Below are positions 8,081-16,889 of a DNA stretch of 64,000 nucleotides, piece by piece. The first letter of the stretch is position 1, and the number at the start of each line of letters is the position of its first letter. Under the pieces are notes generated by a model, which saw only the letters and a program-made list of their open reading frames with translations, ran no database searches and was not told the DNA's origin. A program made the translations under genes and the position numbers. The DNA comes from Lunatimonas sp. Lineage in GTDB: Bacteria > Bacteroidota > Bacteroidia > Cytophagales > Cyclobacteriaceae. The DNA lies in assembly GCF_020832325.1 (NCBI RefSeq), contig NZ_JAFIEU010000020.1, positions 40,712 through 104,711 on the forward strand. The letters run 5' to 3'.

Positions 8081-9280
8081 CTACTCGTCAAAATTGGGAA
8101 TCGCCAAACGCTCTCCACCTTTCAGCGCAGACTGATGGGCAATAATTCCAGGAACGGTGTAAGCAAGGGCTTCGTAGACATTTACCTCGGGAAGCCTTTC
8201 CGTCAGGATCGCTTGGATAAACTCGTGGGTAATAAAGGTATGAGACCCCTCGTGACCACTATTGTGTCTCAGAGGCTCGGGAAGCATATCGGTTTGCCAC
8301 CACTGTGTGGGAGAATACTCCTCCGCTACGTTGGCAGTGTGTTCAAAGCCTGCATCGTCTTTTCCCAATTCCTTGGCTACCTGTACCTTTACGTGCCGGT
8401 CGCCATGGCCCATGGGTAGATAGAGACTCATTTTATCCCCTCTCCATTCCGCCCGTTCGGCACTTCTCAGTGCACCTTTCCAATTCACTTCTACCCGGAA
8501 GGGATGGCCTAAATTCGTTTGAAAAAAAGCGGTTTCATTCCAAAAGGGATTGTTGTAGGGATTACCTTTTAGAAGTGGACTGTCATCTCCCCAACCAAGA
8601 CAGCTTACATGCGTTAGACGCTCTCCGGTCACTGCTATGAGAAACGCCGTACAGTGCGTAGGATAATGCATGGGTGCCAGGCCATGACGCCAGGTAGGCT
8701 TTCCATCCTCAAACCACAGCACCTCCAGTCCGGGGTGGTTGTATTCTGCCGCAGCACTGAAAAGGTGCCCAAATTTCCCCTCGTTAAAGTAGTGCTTTGC
8801 CGTGATGGTACTTTGCATGTAGGTACTGGTCTCTGCCATCATGTAGGTAAGACCCGATTTAAGTACCTCTTCTTTTACCATGGCACACTCTTCCACCGAC
8901 ATGGCCATGGGGACAGCACACAATACGTGCTTGCCTGCCCGTAGCGCAGCCAAGGTGTGGGCGGCATGGTCCGGCGCGGGAGTGGCCAAAAAGACGGCTT
9001 CTACTTTGGGATCTTTCAAAAGGTCAGCCAGTGATGGATAGCTTTTAGGGCAGCCATAAACCTGCATCAGTCTTTCTCTTCGATCCTTTCTCAAGTCACT
9101 GACCGCCTCCACGATGCAGTTTGGATGCTCGTGAAAACTAAAGGAAGTTCCGAATCTACCCCCTACAATGCCCACCCTCACTTTCTTATCCGTAGGAATC
9201 GCCAGCGTCACATAGGGGTTTAACGAAAGGCCCGCTGTAGCCAGGCTCATGGTTTTTAGGAAAGTACGTTTCTTCATCAT
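8081..9280 (-). CDS. Exported Gfo/Idh/MocA-family oxidoreductase
   Basis: The 399-aa product has a Tat-like signal (KKRTFLKTMSLATAGLSL, with KR in place of RR) and then a Rossmann nucleotide-binding start VGIVGGRFG near residue 38. The segments KVEAVFLATPAPDHAAHTLAALRAGKHV and an acidic-aromatic C-terminal alpha/beta domain are typical of the family. These enzymes oxidize or reduce sugars and sugar acids with NAD(P). Exported members that carry their cofactor are common in Bacteroidota and Planctomycetota catabolic loci. The position between the propeller protein and the heme lipoprotein suggests a shared carbohydrate pathway. Confidence 0.88.
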   Translation of the reverse strand: MMKKRTFLKTMSLATAGLSLNPYVTLAIPTDKKVRVGIVGGRFGTSFSFHEHPNCIVEAVSDLRKDRRERLMQVYGCPKSYPSLADLLKDPKVEAVFLATPAPDHAAHTLAALRAGKHVLCAVPMAMSVEECAMVKEEVLKSGLTYMMAETSTYMQSTITAKHYFNEGKFGHLFSAAAEYNHPGLEVLWFEDGKPTWRHGLAPMHYPTHCTAFLIAVTGERLTHVSCLGWGDDSPLLKGNPYNNPFWNETAFFQTNLGHPFRVEVNWKGALRSAERAEWRGDKMSLYLPMGHGDRHVKVQVAKELGKDDAGFEHTANVAEEYSPTQWWQTDMLPEPLRHNSGHEGSHTFITHEFIQAILTERLPEVNVYEALAYTVPGIIAHQSALKGGERLAIPNFDE

Positions 9281-9602
9281 TTGATTTGATCGGTTGTTGC
9301 AGGGCTATCTTGTTAAAAGGGTGTCCCCTAAAGTGCAGGATCCTCGCTTCTACGGTACGCTCTAGGTTTTTAGCCAACCGGGACGAGGACACGAGGTGTT
9401 TACCTCATGAAGATACCCGAAATTGGTAAAAAAGACTAACGGATGTACGAAAAAACTACCTTGGGCACTTTGGATGTTGCTCAACTTCCCGGTGGAACCG
9501 ACAACCTGCTGTGTGATAAATTAATCAAAAAGCGTTGGTATTATAGGTTATTTTTACGTTTATTAGGCGGTTAAAATAACCCAAATACCAAAAAAGCATC
9601 CG
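9281..9602 (+). other. Divergent intergenic region, 322 bp
   Basis: This gap separates the minus-strand oxidoreductase from the plus-strand heme lipoprotein. No RNA gene, repeat or strong terminator was seen. Near its right end TTG at 9535-9537 is followed after 17 bp by TACGTTTA, one base off the -7 consensus, a possible promoter for the lipoprotein operon. A 43-codon frame at 9443-9574 has no ribosome site and no recognisable features and was not called as a gene. Confidence 0.4.
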
Positions 9603-12600
9603 ATGAATACGAGCGGCTCTACAAATCTCCTAGCCCTGCTACTGGCGGGCACCGTTCTTTTTTCCTGTAATTCCCATTCGGCGAACCACGATGAAATCCC
9701 TTTTGATTCCCTATCTACGGAAGAAAAACGCCTTCCCGAAAATGCGCTAAAAGGCATTACAGTGCATGAAGACTTGGTGGCAACACTATTTGCCTCCGAA
9801 CCGATGATCACCAACCCAACCAATATAGACATTGACCACCGAGGTCGTGTGTGGGTTTGCGAAGCCTACAACTACCGACCAGCCATTACAGGCAACGACG
9901 TCAAATCCGAAGGGGACAGGATCGTCATTCTGGAGGACACCAACCGGGATGGCAAAGCCGATAAAAGTACGGTTTTTTACCAAGACCCCGAGTTAAATGC
10001 ACCGCTTGGTATTTGGGTCATGGGGAATCAGGTCATCGTGTCACAGAGCCCATACGTATGGCTGCTAACGGACACGGATGGAGACGATATCGCAGACAAA
10101 AAGGAAATCCTCTTTCAGGGAATTGATGGAGAGCAGCATGATCACGGCATGCACGCTTTTGTCTTTGGACCCGATGGCAAATTTTATTTTAATTTTGGCA
10201 ACTCCGGAGGACAGATCAAAGACCGGAGTGGGCAGATTATCAAAGATCTAAACGGCAACCCGATCACCAAAGAACATTACAAAGAGGGATTGGTATTTAG
10301 GTGCAACCCGGACTTTTCGGAGGTGGAAGTGTTGGGCCAAAACTTCCGAAACAACTACGAAGTAGCTGTAGATTCCTACGGCACCATGTGGCAGTCTGAC
10401 AACGACGATGACGGAAATCAGGGTGTACGTATCAACTTTGTGATGGAATACGGCAACTATGGCTACCGAGACGAAATGACCGGTGCTGGATGGAGGGCAA
10501 ACCGAACCAACAAAGAAAAGGAAATCCCTCTACAACACTGGCACTTGAACGATCCAGGAGTAGTCCCCAACCTCCTGCAAACCGGAGCAGGATCCCCAAC
10601 TGGCATGACCATATACGAGGGAGACCTTCTTCCCGAGGTGTTTCAAGGACAGATGATCCACACGGATGCCGGACCCAATGTGGTAAGGGCCTACCCGGTA
10701 CAAAAAGACGGCGCGGGCTACAAAGCCGAAATAGTGAACCTCATGCATGGTGACCGGGATCAATGGTTCCGGCCCTCCGACGTATGCGTGGCTCCAGACG
10801 GATCCCTCATGGTGGCAGACTGGTATGACCCTGGTGTGGGAGGCCACCAAGTGGGTGATTTAAACCGAGGCCGTATCTTTCGGTTAGCGCCCCCGAAGAG
10901 TCCTTACAAAGTCCCTCCCTTGGATTTCAGTTCCTTGGAAGGTGCTGCGAAGGCATTGGAAAACCCCAACCTATCTGTTCGATACTTAGCTTGGAAAAAA
11001 TTAAAATCGGAAGGGGCCGCGGCAGAGGGAGTGCTGGCAAAAATCTACGCCAACCACGAAAACCCGCGGATAAAAGCACGGGCGTTGTGGATTCTGGCAA
11101 AAACGCCGGGAATCGGCCCAAAATACATCGATCAGGCACTGAAACATGAAACCCCTGAAATACGCATCGTCGGTCTACGGGCTGCCCGACAAACCAAGCT
11201 GGACTTAACCCCTGTCCTCTCCAAATTGGTGGACGATATAGACCCTCAGGTGCGTAGGGAAGCCGCCATCGCTTTGCGCCACCAAACGTCCACATCTGCA
11301 CCGGAACTATGGGCGAAACTGGCCACCCAACATGACGGCAAAGACCGTTGGTATTTGGAGGCGCTGGGAATAGGTGCAGAGCGTCAGTGGGACCGCTTTT
11401 ATGCAGCATGGCTGGACCTGACAGATGATCCGTTAGGCAGCGCCTCCGGCCGGGATATCGTTTGGCGCTCACGAACTGGCCAGGCAATCCCCCACCTAGC
11501 TACCTTAGCCTCGGATGAATCGGCTAGCATGGAAAGCAGACTGCGCTATTTTAGGGCATTTGATTTCAATCCGGACAAAGCCAAAAAATCCCGTGCTCTA
11601 ATCGAAATGCTGGAAAGCCCAAAGGTACAACAAGAGACGCCGGACAATCAAAGTCAGGTGAAAAAATTGGTATTAACCCACATGGATCCCGCTTTTTTAC
11701 CAACTTCATCCAGCGCCCAGGCGGCCTTGAAGTCTATACTGGATGAAACCTACGGAACGGAGGCCTATTTGGAAATGGTTCAGCGATTTAAACGATCCGA
11801 TGAAAACCCCCGACTATTAGCCATGGCGTTGGAACAGTTTGACAACAATCTGGGAAGAACTGCAGCATCGACTTTATTGCAACAAAACGGCAATGGATTG
11901 GTGAGGCAGGTACTACAAGGACGGGACGAAAAGAAGAAAGTCAATATGCTGTTAGCTCTTCGCCAAATTGGCTCCAGTGAATCCATCGCGTTGATAGAAT
12001 CTGTCGCCTTTGACGAATCCATGCCACTATCGGTAAGGCGGGAAGCTGCATCCGCCATTGGAGGAAGCTACAGCGGAGAGGATCGGGTATTGGAACTGTT
12101 GAAGCAGGATAAGTTTCCGGAAAACCTAAAGGCATCTGCCGTCACCGGCGTTAGTAGGGCCTGGCGCAAGAGTGTCCGTGCGGAAGCAAATGCCTATTTG
12201 GCCACTGATAGCGACGAAGCAAACCCCCTCCCACCACTCAACGAACTATTGGCAAAGTCAGGTGACATCGAAAATGGAAAAAGTGTGTTCCGGACCAATT
12301 GTGCGGTCTGTCACCAAGTTGGCGAAATGGGCATGGACTTTGGACCCAAATTGACCGAAATTGGCAGCAAGTTATCCAAGGAAGCCCAGTACCTATCTAT
12401 CCTTCACCCAGACGCTGGCATAAGCTTTGGTTACGAAGGATACGTAATCGAAATGAAAGACGGAAGCACACTGGGCGGAATCATTGCCAGCCAAACAGAA
12501 ACAGACATTGACCTGAAAATGCCTGGAGGAACCAGTCGAGCTTTAAAAACCAGTGATATCCACAAGATGACTCAGATGGAGTCTTCCATGATGCCATCGG

Positions 12601-12677
12601 GATTGGAAAAAGCCATGAGTACGGAAGAATTGGTGGATCTGGTAGAATACCTGATGAGTTTAAAAAGAAATTCTTAA
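9603..12677 (+). CDS. PVC-type heme-binding CxxCH lipoprotein (membrane-bound dehydrogenase-like)
   Basis: The 1024-aa product has a lipoprotein signal peptide (LLALLLAGTVLFSC, cysteine about residue 22). It contains an NHL/SGL-like six-bladed propeller (about 50-430) with the family opening ITNPTNIDIDHRGRVWVCEAYNYR-type segment. HEAT-like helical repeats follow (about 440-870) and then a C-terminal cytochrome c domain with CAVCH at residues 900-904 and methionines near 990 as candidate axial ligands. Such proteins are abundant in Planctomycetota and Verrucomicrobiota and also occur in Bacteroidota. They are thought to oxidize sugars or sugar acids in the periplasm and pass electrons to heme. 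It overlaps no gene and leads directly (5 bp) into the isomerase-like gene. Confidence 0.88.
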   Translation: MNTSGSTNLLALLLAGTVLFSCNSHSANHDEIPFDSLSTEEKRLPENALKGITVHEDLVATLFASEPMITNPTNIDIDHRGRVWVCEAYNYRPAITGNDVKSEGDRIVILEDTNRDGKADKSTVFYQDPELNAPLGIWVMGNQVIVSQSPYVWLLTDTDGDDIADKKEILFQGIDGEQHDHGMHAFVFGPDGKFYFNFGNSGGQIKDRSGQIIKDLNGNPITKEHYKEGLVFRCNPDFSEVEVLGQNFRNNYEVAVDSYGTMWQSDNDDDGNQGVRINFVMEYGNYGYRDEMTGAGWRANRTNKEKEIPLQHWHLNDPGVVPNLLQTGAGSPTGMTIYEGDLLPEVFQGQMIHTDAGPNVVRAYPVQKDGAGYKAEIVNLMHGDRDQWFRPSDVCVAPDGSLMVADWYDPGVGGHQVGDLNRGRIFRLAPPKSPYKVPPLDFSSLEGAAKALENPNLSVRYLAWKKLKSEGAAAEGVLAKIYANHENPRIKARALWILAKTPGIGPKYIDQALKHETPEIRIVGLRAARQTKLDLTPVLSKLVDDIDPQVRREAAIALRHQTSTSAPELWAKLATQHDGKDRWYLEALGIGAERQWDRFYAAWLDLTDDPLGSASGRDIVWRSRTGQAIPHLATLASDESASMESRLRYFRAFDFNPDKAKKSRALIEMLESPKVQQETPDNQSQVKKLVLTHMDPAFLPTSSSAQAALKSILDETYGTEAYLEMVQRFKRSDENPRLLAMALEQFDNNLGRTAASTLLQQNGNGLVRQVLQGRDEKKKVNMLLALRQIGSSESIALIESVAFDESMPLSVRREAASAIGGSYSGEDRVLELLKQDKFPENLKASAVTGVSRAWRKSVRAEANAYLATDSDEANPLPPLNELLAKSGDIENGKSVFRTNCAVCHQVGEMGMDFGPKLTEIGSKLSKEAQYLSILHPDAGISFGYEGYVIEMKDGSTLGGIIASQTETDIDLKMPGGTSRALKTSDIHKMTQMESSMMPSGLEKAMSTEELVDLVEYLMSLKRNS

Positions 12678-12682
12678 TCTAT

Positions 12683-13585
12683 ATGAATGATATGACGCAA
12701 ATCTCAAGAAACAAACGTAGAAACGTAATAAAAAAGCTAGCTGGTACTACTACGCTTGGCATATTGGCACCTGGCCTAACCCAACGTTTGATGGCAGCCG
12801 AAGGCAGTCTGCCGGAGAGCTTAAAAGGAAACATAAACCATTCCGTGTGCCGCTGGTGCTACAATACCATCCCACTGGAGGATCTCTGTGTGGCTGCCAA
12901 AGAGATCGGGTTGAAATCAATCGAGCTTGTAAGCCCCAACGAGTGGTCCATCCTTAAAAAGCATGGTCTGGACTGTGCGATGCCACAGGGTGCCGGCATG
13001 GGTATAGAACGGGGCTTTAACGACCCAAACAACCATGATGCGCTCGTAAAAAGTTACGAAGAGGTTATTCCTCAGGTAGCAGCAGCAGGTTATAAGCAAA
13101 TTATCTGTTTTTCAGGAAATCGGCGAGGTATGGATGATGAAACAGGAATCGAAAACTGTGTCAAAGGACTTAAGCGACTTATGCCGATCGCTGAAAAACA
13201 CAACGTCATTATGTGCATGGAGTTGCTTAACAGCAAAGTGAACCACAAGGATTACCATGCCGATCACACCGCTTGGGGTGCGGAGGTATGTAAGCGGGTA
13301 GGTTCTGAAAATATCAAGTTGCTTTACGACATCTACCACATGCAGATAATGGAGGGTGATGTGATTGCCACTATTCGGGAATTCCACCCTTACATATCTC
13401 ACTACCATACGGGTGGTGTGCCTGGAAGGAATGAGATCGATGAAAGCCAAGAGCTGTACTATCCTGCGATTATGCAAGCAATTCTAGAGACCGGGTACAA
13501 AGGCTACGTTGGCCAGGAATTTATCCCCAAGAGACCGGATAAGATTGCATCTCTTAAGCAAGGTGTGGAGATTTGTGACGTATAG
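12683..13585 (+). CDS. Tat-exported hydroxypyruvate isomerase-like TIM-barrel protein
   Basis: The 300-aa product starts with a twin-arginine signal (NKRRNVIKKLAGTTTLG, cleavage probably near AAEG). The rest is an AP-endonuclease-2/xylose-isomerase-like TIM barrel. It has segments typical of hydroxypyruvate isomerase: ELLNSKVNHKDY, KLLYDIYHMQIMEGD, HYHTGGVPGRNEID and YVGQEF. Glu, Asp, His and Glu residues in these strands are the expected metal ligands. An ATG at 12692 could be used instead of 12683. It lies 5 bp after the heme lipoprotein gene, so both are likely one transcript. Substrate unknown; an exported location argues against simple glyoxylate metabolism. Confidence 0.85.
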   Translation: MNDMTQISRNKRRNVIKKLAGTTTLGILAPGLTQRLMAAEGSLPESLKGNINHSVCRWCYNTIPLEDLCVAAKEIGLKSIELVSPNEWSILKKHGLDCAMPQGAGMGIERGFNDPNNHDALVKSYEEVIPQVAAAGYKQIICFSGNRRGMDDETGIENCVKGLKRLMPIAEKHNVIMCMELLNSKVNHKDYHADHTAWGAEVCKRVGSENIKLLYDIYHMQIMEGDVIATIREFHPYISHYHTGGVPGRNEIDESQELYYPAIMQAILETGYKGYVGQEFIPKRPDKIASLKQGVEICDV

Positions 13586-13600
13586 TTCAAATTGAAATAA

Positions 13601-13640
13601 AAAAAGCGGACCATCTTCGACAGATAGTCCGCTTTTTGTT
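13601..13640. terminator. Bidirectional terminator between the isomerase gene and the EPS locus
   Basis: AAAAAGCGGAC pairs with GTCCGCTTTTT and an inner ATCT/AGAT pairing extends the stem. The A-run before and T-run after make it able to stop transcription from both sides. It separates the plus-strand isomerase gene and the end of the minus-strand exopolysaccharide cluster. Confidence 0.9.
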
Positions 13641-13658
13641 ATGATCCTTTATGTGAAA

Positions 13659-14819
13659 TCAATTCATATTGATTTCATTTTTTCTTAAGATACTTTCAGC
13701 AATTTGAAATTTCTTTTTGCTTTTGATTCGATCATCCTTAAGTTTTTCCAAAATAGGTGGCGATGCCAAGGTTAATACCTTAACCCTCTTCAAGGTTTTC
13801 GAGTCCATCCATACACCCAATAGGGCAATGGAAACTGCCATAAATGGAAGCAGAATATGATCATTCAACCCAGCCAACCCAAAAGATATTACGATAAACA
13901 AGACTTTAACACCTCCTAACAACAAAGCTACTTTATCATGTCCCAATCCCATGCGGATCAAAAAATGGTGCACGTGGCTCTTATCCGGCTTCAGGGGGGA
14001 CTTGCCTTTGGAAATCCGTTTGATGAAAATGCGTACGGTATCATATACCGGCACGATCAACAAGGCCAGTCCCGCAGCGATGGGCGCTCCCAATTTGTAT
14101 CCCTCCCAGGCTGCCATGGTACCGTTTTTGTCCACAAACAGTATTACCAGCGAAGTAAGTGCAAATCCCAAACTTAGGGACCCGGTATCACCCATGAAAA
14201 TTTTGGCCGGATGCCAATTGAAAACCAGAAAGGACAAAATGCTCCCTACCAAGGTAAAACTAATCAGACTGTACGCCTCCATCCCAGCATGGTAAAACCA
14301 AAATCCCAGGACCGAAAAGGAGATGATACTTAAGGTCCCTGCCAAACCGTCGGCCCCGTCAATCAGGTTAAATGAATTGGTAAGAACTATCAAAAGGAAG
14401 AACGTGAGGGATATACTCACGAGATAGGGCAACTCATACATACCCAAAAAACCATAAAACCCAGAGATCCGGATATCAGCCATCACAATGATGAAAAAGG
14501 CCGGAATACACTGCCCAAGTAACTTCTGAAAGGCAGAAAGCTCAATCAGGTCATCCCTCAATCCCACTGAAAACATGATGGCAAAGGCCACGAGAAAATA
14601 GCGGGTTTGATTTATCTGTTCAAAATCCAACCATGCGAACAGTCCAAAAAAAGCCGCCAACACAATGGCCACCCCTCCCATTGACGGAATTTGGCCAGTA
14701 TGGATCTTCCTACCACCTGGCATCTCTATGAAGTTCGCCCTTTTCAACGCCAGAATGACAATAGGGGTAATAATGAAGCCAATGAAAAAAGCGGTACTAG
14801 TAGAGAGAAAAATAGTCAT
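13659..14819 (-). CDS. WecA/TagO-like undecaprenyl-phosphate sugar-1-phosphate transferase
   Basis: The 386-aa polytopic membrane protein belongs to glycosyltransferase family 4 (MraY/WecA). Visible signatures are RKIHTGQIPSMGG near residue 37, the NLIDGADGLAG loop, GDTGSLSLGF, and the C-terminal PDKSHVHHFLIRMG segment that holds the HxxHxx-type motif. The enzyme moves a sugar-1-phosphate, usually GlcNAc-1-P, from the UDP donor to undecaprenyl phosphate, starting assembly of the repeat unit. It is the last gene of the minus-strand EPS cluster, and no other initiating transferase (PglC/WbaP type) is present in the window. That makes it the likely starter for this polysaccharide. Confidence 0.9.
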   Translation of the reverse strand: MTIFLSTSTAFFIGFIITPIVILALKRANFIEMPGGRKIHTGQIPSMGGVAIVLAAFFGLFAWLDFEQINQTRYFLVAFAIMFSVGLRDDLIELSAFQKLLGQCIPAFFIIVMADIRISGFYGFLGMYELPYLVSISLTFFLLIVLTNSFNLIDGADGLAGTLSIISFSVLGFWFYHAGMEAYSLISFTLVGSILSFLVFNWHPAKIFMGDTGSLSLGFALTSLVILFVDKNGTMAAWEGYKLGAPIAAGLALLIVPVYDTVRIFIKRISKGKSPLKPDKSHVHHFLIRMGLGHDKVALLLGGVKVLFIVISFGLAGLNDHILLPFMAVSIALLGVWMDSKTLKRVKVLTLASPPILEKLKDDRIKSKKKFQIAESILRKNEINMN

Positions 14820-14915
14820 ACGCTATCGATTTTTGCAAATATAACCACTATTCATGGGTAATGGGAAATAAACCTTGGAATTTATGCAAACGTCTGCCTA
14901 ATTACCGTAAACGTA

Positions 14916-15965
14916 TCAACTATAATACGAATTATACCACTTGACAAATCTAGAAACTCCCTCCTTGATGGGGGTATCAGGTTTGTACCCCAGCTCCCTT
15001 TCCAACGCTTGAGTATCTGAGTAGGTTGCGGGCACATCGCCGGGCTGAATCGGCAACAGCTCTTTCTTAGCCACTATTCCCAACGAATCCTCAATTGCCT
15101 TAACAAAGTCCATGAGCTTAACCGGCTTAGAATTACCAATATTGTAAACTTTATAAGGCGCTTTTGCTTTGCTCGGATCTGAATTGTCGGGATCTAGGTT
15201 TGGATCCGCGTTGGGTGGATTGTCTACTACCCGCACCACGCCTTCCACAATGTCATCGATATAGGTAAAATCCCGTTGCATCTCTCCATAATTAAAGACC
15301 TGAATAGGGCGGCCCTCCTTCATGGCTTTGGTAAAGAGAAACAGGGCCATATCGGGTCTGCCCCAAGGCCCATATACGGTAAAAAACCGCAATCCGGTTG
15401 TCGGAATCCCAAAAAGATGGCTATATGTATGTGCCATCAGCTCGTTGGACTTTTTGGAGGCTGCATACAGCGACACCGGATGGTCCACGTTGTGACTGGT
15501 CGAAAAGGGCATGTTGGTGTTGGACCCATACACAGAACTGGAAGAGGCATAGGCCAAATGCTTGATCTGATGGTGCCTGCAAGCTTCTAAAATATGGATA
15601 AACCCTATGATGTTCGCCTCTATGTACGCATCGGGATTGGTCAGTGAATACCGTACGCCGGCCTGGGCTGCCAAGTTTACCACTTTGTCTATGCCTTCCT
15701 TAGCAAACAAATCAAACAAGCCCTCTTTGTCCTCCAGTTTAAGTTGCACAAACCGGTAATTGGAATACTTTTCGCTTTGTACCACCTTCCCATAGCTGAT
15801 CGCTTCTGGCGGGATGCCGGTTTTCGCCAGGCGGCTGTATTTTAGGTCCACATCGTAGTAATCGTTGATGCTATCCAATCCGATTACTTCATCGCCCCGC
15901 TCCAGTAGCCGCTCGGCCAGGTGCATTCCAATAAATCCAGCAGTGCCGGTGATCAAAATTTTCAT
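14916..15965 (-). CDS. NAD-dependent sugar epimerase, UDP-glucuronate 4-epimerase-like
   Basis: The 349-aa product is an extended short-chain dehydrogenase. It has the GTAGFIGMHLAERL glycine-rich NAD motif at residues 7-20, the SSSSVYG strand and the catalytic YAASKK (YxxxK). The opening GLDSINDYYDVDLK and the RFFTVYGPWGRPDMALFLFTKAM segment are typical of UDP-glucuronate 4-epimerase (CapI/GAE type) rather than GalE. It would supply UDP-galacturonate for the polysaccharide. It belongs to the EPS cluster and is 96 bp upstream of the WecA-like gene. Confidence 0.88.
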   Translation of the reverse strand: MKILITGTAGFIGMHLAERLLERGDEVIGLDSINDYYDVDLKYSRLAKTGIPPEAISYGKVVQSEKYSNYRFVQLKLEDKEGLFDLFAKEGIDKVVNLAAQAGVRYSLTNPDAYIEANIIGFIHILEACRHHQIKHLAYASSSSVYGSNTNMPFSTSHNVDHPVSLYAASKKSNELMAHTYSHLFGIPTTGLRFFTVYGPWGRPDMALFLFTKAMKEGRPIQVFNYGEMQRDFTYIDDIVEGVVRVVDNPPNADPNLDPDNSDPSKAKAPYKVYNIGNSKPVKLMDFVKAIEDSLGIVAKKELLPIQPGDVPATYSDTQALERELGYKPDTPIKEGVSRFVKWYNSYYS

Positions 15966-16046
15966 ATATCTCTTTAAAATTGGCCAGGTAAAATCTCTAT
16001 CATCACAAAGAGATGCAAAATTGGGCTGGTCAGGGGCTGACCTATA

Positions 16047-16856
16047 TCATCTAAGCAACCTCTTGTAGAATAGTTTCCGAAACCAATTTGGCATAAGCCT
16101 TACAAACATTCGTAAGGTCACGTTCCGAACAAATTCTGTCCTATTGATAAAGCCCATCCGCAAAAAGTCCCGCTGTACGGCAAATTCTATTTTCCCGTAG
16201 TTGATGCCCCCCCTTCGCTTGAAAAGCGCCGAGCTTATTCGCATAAACAGCAGGCTTTCTTGAATATTGGCAAATTTGTATCCGTTCACCAGCAAACGTG
16301 CCCATAACTGATAATCTTGTTGATTGGCGTACGGATCATAATTTCCAACTGCCAACACGTCATCCTTTCTAAACATCACCGTAGGATGATTTAACGGGCA
16401 CCTTCGCTTGGCAAACAAAAAAAGTTCTTCCGGATCCGCCGGCAACTTACGGTAGCTAACGATGTTGTCCGGCGTATTCTGAAATTCGGCGATCCATGAT
16501 CCCACGACTGAGATTTCGGGATGACTATCTAAAAAATCAACCTGCTTCTCAAACCGATTTGGATGGCAGATATCGTCCGCGTCCATACGGGCGACCAAAT
16601 CAAACGAACACTTGGTCAGTCCGAAACTTAGGCAATACCCCAACCCTTTGTTGTCGCCAATTGTATATTTTTTGATTGGCAATTTCTCTTGCCAAAAACC
16701 TACGACAGCATCCAAGTCGTCGTCAATTTCGCCGTCCTGGGTCAAAACAATTTCGTCTGGCTTCAGCGTCTGATCGAAAATACTTTCAAATGCTGAGTTC
16801 AAAAAGTCAGGACTGTCCCTACCGTAAAACGACATCAAAACGGATATACCCTTCAT
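16047..16856 (-). CDS. Family 2 glycosyltransferase
   Basis: The 269-aa product has a GT-A fold start (GISVLMSFYGRDSPDFLNSA), EIVLTQDGE and the metal-binding DxD-type ARMDADDICHPNRFEKQ segment. These assign it to GT2 as a cytoplasmic inverting transferase. It lacks membrane segments. Within the EPS cluster it is one of four glycosyltransferases that probably build the repeat unit on the lipid carrier. Donor and acceptor cannot be inferred. It lies 81 bp from the epimerase gene downstream and 33 bp from the beta-helix gene upstream. Confidence 0.88.
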   Translation of the reverse strand: MKGISVLMSFYGRDSPDFLNSAFESIFDQTLKPDEIVLTQDGEIDDDLDAVVGFWQEKLPIKKYTIGDNKGLGYCLSFGLTKCSFDLVARMDADDICHPNRFEKQVDFLDSHPEISVVGSWIAEFQNTPDNIVSYRKLPADPEELFLFAKRRCPLNHPTVMFRKDDVLAVGNYDPYANQQDYQLWARLLVNGYKFANIQESLLFMRISSALFKRRGGINYGKIEFAVQRDFLRMGFINRTEFVRNVTLRMFVRLMPNWFRKLFYKRLLR

Positions 16857-16889
16857 TCGGTGAAAATACGATTAATTGATTCGAGAGAT

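Noticed and set aside
9443..9574. 43-codon open frame upstream of the heme lipoprotein gene
   Set aside because: It has no ribosome site, signal peptide or family resemblance, and it ends in the probable promoter region of the next gene.
10927..11487. 186-codon minus-strand frame inside the heme lipoprotein gene
   Set aside because: It is antisense to the HEAT-repeat region; its low-complexity Pro/Arg/Gly composition looks like a shadow frame.
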